DNA of 56,649 nucleotides from Gallibacterium faecale (lineage in GTDB: Bacteria > Pseudomonadota > Gammaproteobacteria > Enterobacterales > Pasteurellaceae). The notes below the pieces were generated by a model. That model saw only the letters and a program-made list of their open reading frames with translations, had not been told where the DNA came from and searched no databases. The DNA is taken from positions 1-56,649 of the forward strand of contig NZ_JAQIBB010000002.1 of assembly GCF_027920745.1 (NCBI RefSeq). Direction: 5' to 3'. This document shows positions 51,755-56,649 of this stretch, piece by piece. A program made the translations under genes and the position numbers. How positions within the stretch are numbered: the first letter of the stretch is position 1; the number at the start of each line of letters is the position of its first letter.

Positions 51755-52288
51755 ATGTCAGAATTTACTACAGTAGCTCGTCCTTATGCGAAAGCGGCTT
51801 TTGATTTTGCAATTGAACATGATCAATTAGCTCAGTGGCAAACAATGTTAGGTTTTGCGGCGGCTGTAGTTACTGATGATAGAATGCAAAATCTATTAGT
51901 CAGCGATTTATCAGCAACAAAAATTGCCGATGTGATCATTAAAATTTGTGGTGATCAGTTAGATCAATACGGTGAAAATTTCATTCGTATTATGGCTGAA
52001 AATAAACGTTTAAATGTATTACCAGCCGTTTTAGCACAATTTAAAGAGTATGTGGATTATTACCAATCAATCACAGAAGTTAATGTTACCTCCGCTTTTC
52101 CATTAAGTGATAAGCAACAACAAAATATTATTGCTGCAATGGAAAAAAGGCTTGCTCGTAAAGTTAAATTAAATTGCAATGTGGACAGTACATTAATTGC
52201 AGGTGCAGTTATTCGTACCGATGAGTTTGTCATTGATGGAAGTAGTCGTGGTCAAATTGCTCGTTTAGCTAATGAGTTGCAATTGTAA
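51755..52288 (+). CDS. atpH: ATP synthase F1 subunit delta
   Basis: 177 residues, equal to E. coli. Helical N-terminal domain (VARPYAKAAFDFAIE) that caps the alpha3beta3 crown and C-terminal part (ITEVNVTSAFPLS) that binds the b dimer. RBS AAGGAAGG. 12 bp between atpF and atpH and between atpH and atpA. Confidence 0.95.
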   Translation: MSEFTTVARPYAKAAFDFAIEHDQLAQWQTMLGFAAAVVTDDRMQNLLVSDLSATKIADVIIKICGDQLDQYGENFIRIMAENKRLNVLPAVLAQFKEYVDYYQSITEVNVTSAFPLSDKQQQNIIAAMEKRLARKVKLNCNVDSTLIAGAVIRTDEFVIDGSSRGQIARLANELQL

Positions 52289-52300
52289 GAGGAAAAAAAG

Positions 52301-53842
52301 ATGCAACTAAATTCTACAGAAATTAGTGAACTGATTAAAAAACGTATTGCCCAGTTTGAAGTCGTTAGCGAAGCACGCAATACTGGCACAATCGTTTCCG
52401 TGAATGACGGTATCATCCGTATTCATGGTTTAACTGAAGTAATGCAAGGTGAAATGATTGCATTACCAGATAACCGTTATGCAATCGCATTAAACTTAGA
52501 AAGAGATTCAGTTGGTGCGGTGGTAATGGGACCTTATGCAGATTTAGCAGAAGGTATGGAAGTTCAATGTACAGGTCGTATTTTAGAAGTTCCAGTTGGT
52601 CGTGGTTTATTAGGTCGTGTTGTTAATACATTAGGCCAACCAATTGATGGAAAAGGTGAAATTGAACATGATGGTTTCTCACCAGTAGAAGTGATTGCAC
52701 CAGGTGTAATCGATCGTAAATCTGTTGATCAACCTGTACAAACTGGTTATAAAGCTGTTGACTCAATGATTCCAATTGGTCGTGGTCAACGTGAGTTAAT
52801 TATCGGTGACCGTCAAACCGGTAAAACAGCATTAGCTATTGATGCTATCATTAATCAACGTGATTCAGGTATTAAGTGTGTTTACGTTGCTATTGGTCAA
52901 AAAGCATCAACTATTGCTAACGTAGTACGTAAATTAGAAGAACATGGTGCATTAGCAAATACAATTGTTGTTGTTGCATCAGCAGCAGAATCAGCCGCAT
53001 TACAATATCTTGCGCCATATGCAGGTTGTGCAATGGGTGAATATTTCCGTAATCGTGGTGAAGATGCCTTAATCGTATATGATGATTTATCAAAACAAGC
53101 AGTAGCTTATCGTCAAATTTCATTATTATTACGTCGTCCACCTGGACGTGAAGCATTCCCTGGTGATGTGTTCTATTTACACTCTCGTTTACTTGAGCGT
53201 GCAGCACGTGTTAATGCTGATTTCGTTGAACGTTTTACTAATGGTGAAGTTAAAGGTAAAACAGGTTCATTAACAGCATTACCAATTATTGAAACACAAG
53301 CAGGGGACGTTTCTGCGTTCGTTCCGACAAACGTAATTTCGATTACCGATGGTCAAATCTTCCTTGAAACAAACCTCTTTAACTCAGGTATCCGTCCTGC
53401 GGTAAACCCAGGTATTTCTGTTTCTCGTGTAGGTGGTGCAGCACAAACTAAAGTAATGAAGAAATTGTCAGGGGGTATTCGTACTGCTCTTGCACAATAT
53501 CGTGAGTTAGCAGCGTTTGCACAATTTGCATCAGACTTAGATGATGCAACACGTAAACAACTTTCTCATGGTCAAAAGGTAACTGAATTATTGAAACAAA
53601 AACAATATTCACCAATGACCGTTGCTCAACAGTCTTTAGTGTTATTTGCTGTTGAATTTGGTTATTTAGATGATGTAGAGCTTAACCGTATCGGTTCTTT
53701 TGAGTCTGCATTATTAGAATATGCTGAAAACAATTACAGTGAATTTATGCAAGAGTTAACAAAGACTGGTAACTATGATGATGCTGTAAAAGATACCTTA
53801 AAGGCAATTTTAGACTCATTTAAACAAAACAGTGCATGGTAA
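52301..53842 (+). CDS. atpA: ATP synthase F1 subunit alpha
   Basis: 513 residues, the E. coli length. Walker A GDRQTGKTALAID near 169, arginine-finger region VSRVGGAAQTKVMK near 373, and the signature PAVNPGISVSRVG. Non-catalytic nucleotide-binding subunit alternating with beta. RBS AGAGG. Codon use is biased to preferred codons, as expected for a highly expressed gene. Confidence 0.97.
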   Translation: MQLNSTEISELIKKRIAQFEVVSEARNTGTIVSVNDGIIRIHGLTEVMQGEMIALPDNRYAIALNLERDSVGAVVMGPYADLAEGMEVQCTGRILEVPVGRGLLGRVVNTLGQPIDGKGEIEHDGFSPVEVIAPGVIDRKSVDQPVQTGYKAVDSMIPIGRGQRELIIGDRQTGKTALAIDAIINQRDSGIKCVYVAIGQKASTIANVVRKLEEHGALANTIVVVASAAESAALQYLAPYAGCAMGEYFRNRGEDALIVYDDLSKQAVAYRQISLLLRRPPGREAFPGDVFYLHSRLLERAARVNADFVERFTNGEVKGKTGSLTALPIIETQAGDVSAFVPTNVISITDGQIFLETNLFNSGIRPAVNPGISVSRVGGAAQTKVMKKLSGGIRTALAQYRELAAFAQFASDLDDATRKQLSHGQKVTELLKQKQYSPMTVAQQSLVLFAVEFGYLDDVELNRIGSFESALLEYAENNYSEFMQELTKTGNYDDAVKDTLKAILDSFKQNSAW

Positions 53843-53869
53843 TTACCAAAGACGTAACGGAGAGATGAA

Positions 53870-54736
53870 ATGGCAGGTGCGAAAGAGATAAGAACCAAAA
53901 TCGCCAGTGTACAAAGTACACAGAAAATTACTAAGGCGATGGAAATGGTTGCTGCCTCCAAAATGCGTAAAACGCAAGAACGCATGTCTTCTTCACGTCC
54001 GTATTCTGACACAATACGTTACGTAATTAGCCATGTATCAAAAGGTAGCATTGGATATAAACACCCTTTCTTAGTCGAAAGAGAAGTAAAGAATGTTGGT
54101 TACATTATCGTTTCAACGGATCGTGGATTATGTGGCGGTTTAAATATCAACTTATTTAAACACGTTATGAATGAAATGAAAACGTTTAGTGATAAGGGTG
54201 TCGGTGTTCAGCTAAGTTTGATCGGTGCTAAAGGTATTAATTTCTTCCAATCAATGGGCGTAGCTAAAGTGGTTTCTCAAACTTCTGGTATTGGTGATAC
54301 GCCTTCTGTGGAAGAACTTATCGGTACTGTAAATACAATGGTTGAAGCTTATCGAAATGGAGAGGTTGATGTGGTTTATCTCGTATTTAATAAATTTATT
54401 AATACGATGTCGCAAAAACCGACTTTAGAAAGATTACTTCCATTACCTTCATTGGAAAACGATCGTTTACAAAGTGGTATTTGGGATTATATCTATGAGC
54501 CAGATCCAAAAGTATTACTTGATAGTTTATTGATTCGTTATATTGAATCACAAGTATATCAAGCAGCAGTAGAAAACTTAGCATCTGAGCAAGCGGCGAG
54601 AATGGTAGCAATGAAAGCTGCGACAGATAATGCAGGTAACTTAATTAAAGAGTTACAACTTATCTATAACAAAGCTCGTCAAGCAAGCATCACAAATGAA
54701 TTAAATGAAATTGTCGCTGGTGCGGCTGCAATTTAA
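53870..54736 (+). CDS. atpG: ATP synthase F1 subunit gamma
   Basis: 288 residues. Central rotor shaft: N-terminal helix MAGAKEIRTKIASVQSTQKI with KAMEMVAASKMRK, STDRGLCGGLN near 85, and C-terminal helix with the conserved NKARQASITNELNEIVAGA. Links rotation of the c-ring to catalysis in beta. RBS CGGAGAG. Confidence 0.96.
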   Translation: MAGAKEIRTKIASVQSTQKITKAMEMVAASKMRKTQERMSSSRPYSDTIRYVISHVSKGSIGYKHPFLVEREVKNVGYIIVSTDRGLCGGLNINLFKHVMNEMKTFSDKGVGVQLSLIGAKGINFFQSMGVAKVVSQTSGIGDTPSVEELIGTVNTMVEAYRNGEVDVVYLVFNKFINTMSQKPTLERLLPLPSLENDRLQSGIWDYIYEPDPKVLLDSLLIRYIESQVYQAAVENLASEQAARMVAMKAATDNAGNLIKELQLIYNKARQASITNELNEIVAGAAAI

Positions 54737-54756
54737 AGTAGATTAGAGGAATGATA

Positions 54757-56130
54757 ATGGCAACTGGAAAAATTGTACAAATCATCGGTGCCGTCATTGA
54801 CGTTGAGTTTCCACAAGATACAGTGCCAAGAGTGCACGAAGCCTTAAATGTTGAAACAGGGCTTGTACTTGAAGTACAACAACAATTAGGTGGTGGAGTT
54901 GTACGTTGTATTGCAATGGGATCTTCAGACGGATTAAAACGTGGATTAACTGTAACTAACACAGGCAGTCCAATTTCTGTACCAGTAGGAACAGAAACAT
55001 TAGGACGTATTATGAACGTACTTGGTGAACCTATTGATGAAAGAGGTCCAATTGGTGAAAAAGAACGTTGGTCAATCCACCGTGCAGCACCAAGTTATGA
55101 AGAACAAGCAAATAGTACAGAATTATTAGAAACAGGTATCAAAGTTATCGACTTAGTTTGCCCATTCGCAAAAGGGGGTAAAGTCGGATTATTCGGTGGT
55201 GCTGGTGTAGGTAAGACCGTTAATATGATGGAACTTATCCGTAACATTGCGATTGAGCACTCTGGTTATTCTGTATTCGCTGGGGTAGGTGAACGTACTC
55301 GTGAAGGGAACGACTTCTACCACGAAATGCAAGAATCTAACGTATTAGATAAAGTATCTTTGGTTTACGGTCAGATGAATGAGCCACCAGGTAACCGTTT
55401 ACGTGTTGCGTTAACAGGTTTGACTATGGCGGAAAAATTCCGTGATGAAGGCCGTGACGTACTTTTCTTCGTAGATAATATTTATCGTTATACCCTTGCT
55501 GGTACTGAAGTATCTGCGTTACTTGGTCGTATGCCTTCTGCGGTAGGTTATCAACCAACACTTGCAGAAGAAATGGGGGTATTACAAGAACGTATTACTT
55601 CAACTAAGACTGGTTCTATCACCTCTATCCAAGCAGTATATGTTCCTGCGGATGACTTAACTGACCCATCTCCAGCAACAACCTTTGCTCACTTGGATGC
55701 GACAGTGGTATTAAGCCGTCAAATTGCATCATTAGGGATTTACCCAGCGGTTGACCCATTAGATTCAACTTCACGTCAACTTGATCCACAAGTAGTTGGT
55801 CAAGAACACTATGAAGTAGCTCGTGGTGTACAATCAATTTTACAACGCTATAAAGAGTTGAAAGATATTATCGCAATCCTTGGTATGGATGAACTTTCAG
55901 AAGAAGATAAATTAGTGGTAGCACGTGCTCGTAAGATCGAACGTTTCTTATCACAACCATTCTTCGTTGCTGAAGTCTTTACAGGATCACCAGGTAAATA
56001 TGTGCCATTAAAAGAAACAATTCGTGGCTTCAAAGGTATTTTAAGCGGTGAATATGACCATATTCCAGAACAAGCGTTCTATATGGTTGGTTCAATCGAT
56101 GAAGTATTAGAAAAAGCGAAGAAAATGTAA
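54757..56130 (+). CDS. atpD: ATP synthase F1 subunit beta
   Basis: 457 residues from ATG 54757, giving MATGKIVQIIGAV as in E. coli; ATG 54751 two codons earlier touches the AGAGGA ribosome site and is less likely. Walker A GGAGVGKTVNMMELI near 148, catalytic glutamate in GVGERTREGNDFY, and Walker B DVLFFVDNIYR. Catalytic subunit. Confidence 0.97.
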   Translation: MATGKIVQIIGAVIDVEFPQDTVPRVHEALNVETGLVLEVQQQLGGGVVRCIAMGSSDGLKRGLTVTNTGSPISVPVGTETLGRIMNVLGEPIDERGPIGEKERWSIHRAAPSYEEQANSTELLETGIKVIDLVCPFAKGGKVGLFGGAGVGKTVNMMELIRNIAIEHSGYSVFAGVGERTREGNDFYHEMQESNVLDKVSLVYGQMNEPPGNRLRVALTGLTMAEKFRDEGRDVLFFVDNIYRYTLAGTEVSALLGRMPSAVGYQPTLAEEMGVLQERITSTKTGSITSIQAVYVPADDLTDPSPATTFAHLDATVVLSRQIASLGIYPAVDPLDSTSRQLDPQVVGQEHYEVARGVQSILQRYKELKDIIAILGMDELSEEDKLVVARARKIERFLSQPFFVAEVFTGSPGKYVPLKETIRGFKGILSGEYDHIPEQAFYMVGSIDEVLEKAKKM

Positions 56131-56168
56131 TTGCTCCTAAGGCAAATCACTCGCTAAGGAGATAAATA

Positions 56169-56594
56169 ATGGCAACTTTTAATTTAACTGTTGTAAGTGC
56201 GGAACAAAAAATATTTTCAGGTGTTGTTGAAAGTATTCAAGTAACAGGGAGCGAAGGGGAATTAGGAATTCTCGCGGGCCATACTCCATTGTTAACTTCA
56301 ATTAAGCCGGGTATTGTAAAAATTATGCAACAAGGCAAAGAAGAAGTTATCTATGTGTCTGGTGGTTTCCTTGAAGTTCAACCTGGAAATGTGATTGTAT
56401 TGGCGGATACTGCTATTCGAGGAGAAGATCTTGATAAAGAACGTATCCTTGCAGCGAAACGTCGTGCAGAAGAAAATATTCGCAGTTCGCATAAAGATGG
56501 TAATTATGAGCTTATGGCTTCTAAACTATCGAGAGAACTTGCAAAATTACGTGCTTATGAATTAACAGAAAAAGCAGTGAAAAATAAACGCTAG
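56169..56594 (+). CDS. atpC: ATP synthase F1 subunit epsilon
   Basis: 141 residues. N-terminal beta sandwich (FNLTVVSAEQKIFSG, GELGILAGHTPLLT, YVSGGFLEVQP) and C-terminal helix pair (KERILAAKRRAEENI) that can inhibit the enzyme. Last gene of the operon, followed by a strong terminator. RBS AGGAG. Confidence 0.96.
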   Translation: MATFNLTVVSAEQKIFSGVVESIQVTGSEGELGILAGHTPLLTSIKPGIVKIMQQGKEEVIYVSGGFLEVQPGNVIVLADTAIRGEDLDKERILAAKRRAEENIRSSHKDGNYELMASKLSRELAKLRAYELTEKAVKNKR

Positions 56595-56614
56595 GTTTAA
56601 ATATTAGCTTCAAG

Positions 56615-56649
56615 AAAAGCCAGTTATGTAAATACATAGCTGGCTTTTT
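56615..56649 (+). terminator. Rho-independent terminator of the atp operon
   Basis: AAAAGCCAGTTATGTA (56615-56630) pairs with TACATAGCTGGCTTTT (56633-56648) with one wobble and a two-base centre, ending in TTTTT at the window edge. It is 20 bp after the atpC stop. Confidence 0.9.

Noticed and set aside
1..56649. tRNA, rRNA, CRISPR arrays, prophage or integrative element boundaries
   Set aside because: I looked for clover-leaf-like ends, regular spaced repeats, integrase and phage genes and saw none; the only mobile element is the IS at 1871-2933.

Overview
The window is a stretch of an AT-rich gammaproteobacterial chromosome, most likely from the family Pasteurellaceae. The evidence is gene order: fmt-rsmB-trkA next to mscL, the ftsB-ispD-ispF-surE-pcm-yqaA-nlpD run with no rpoS after nlpD, and a chromosomal origin between mioC and mnmG followed by rsmG and the atp operon. 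By eye I found no exact copy of either known Pasteurellaceae uptake signal, so I do not name a genus.

Layout. 1-1826: a shortened YgiW-like periplasmic protein and a SRPBCC protein, divergent from a LysR regulator. 1863-2941: a complete IS256-type insertion sequence with an 8-bp target duplication; a 19-bp insertion has separated the start codon of its transposase from the rest. 3018-8687: arginine genes argCBH and divergent argE, then trmL and an ArgO-type exporter. 8765-12548: ppa, a CxxC carboxymuconolactone-decarboxylase-like protein with a divergent AraC regulator, an M48 lipoprotein protease and a DMT transporter. 12617-27937: sulfate uptake and assimilation (cysTWA on minus, sbp and cysGHDNJI on plus), with a second DMT transporter and a copper module (multicopper oxidase plus DUF411 protein) between the two halves. 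28216-33840: adhE, a small membrane protein, rraB, yrdD, tsaC and aroE. 34024-34829: two related small lipoproteins. 34975-41149, minus strand: yqhA, mscL, trkH, trkA, rsmB, fmt. 41342-46598: ftsB, isoprenoid genes, surE, pcm, yqaA, nlpD, mioC. 46599-46982: oriC. 46983-56649: mnmG, rsmG and the nine-gene atp operon with its terminator.

How it fits together. The cys genes form a full route from external sulfate to sulfide: ABC uptake, CysDN to APS, a CysH of the iron-sulfur APS reductase type straight to sulfite (no cysC is present or needed), then CysJI with siroheme made by CysG. Two 43-bp promoter blocks, alike in sequence and identical in spacing, lie before sbp and cysG and look like shared activator sites. 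The copper module has a CueR/MerR-type promoter with a 19-bp spacer.

The most unusual signal is around the origin. GATC sites are dense not only in oriC (13 in about 305 bp) but from the end of nlpD through mioC and about 1.25 kb into mnmG, roughly 49 sites in 2.6 kb. In mnmG they are made by otherwise uncommon codons (GGG, AGG, AAG followed by ATC), and the density drops sharply near 48240. I found no tRNA, rRNA, CRISPR array or prophage. The rest is mostly conserved housekeeping sequence.
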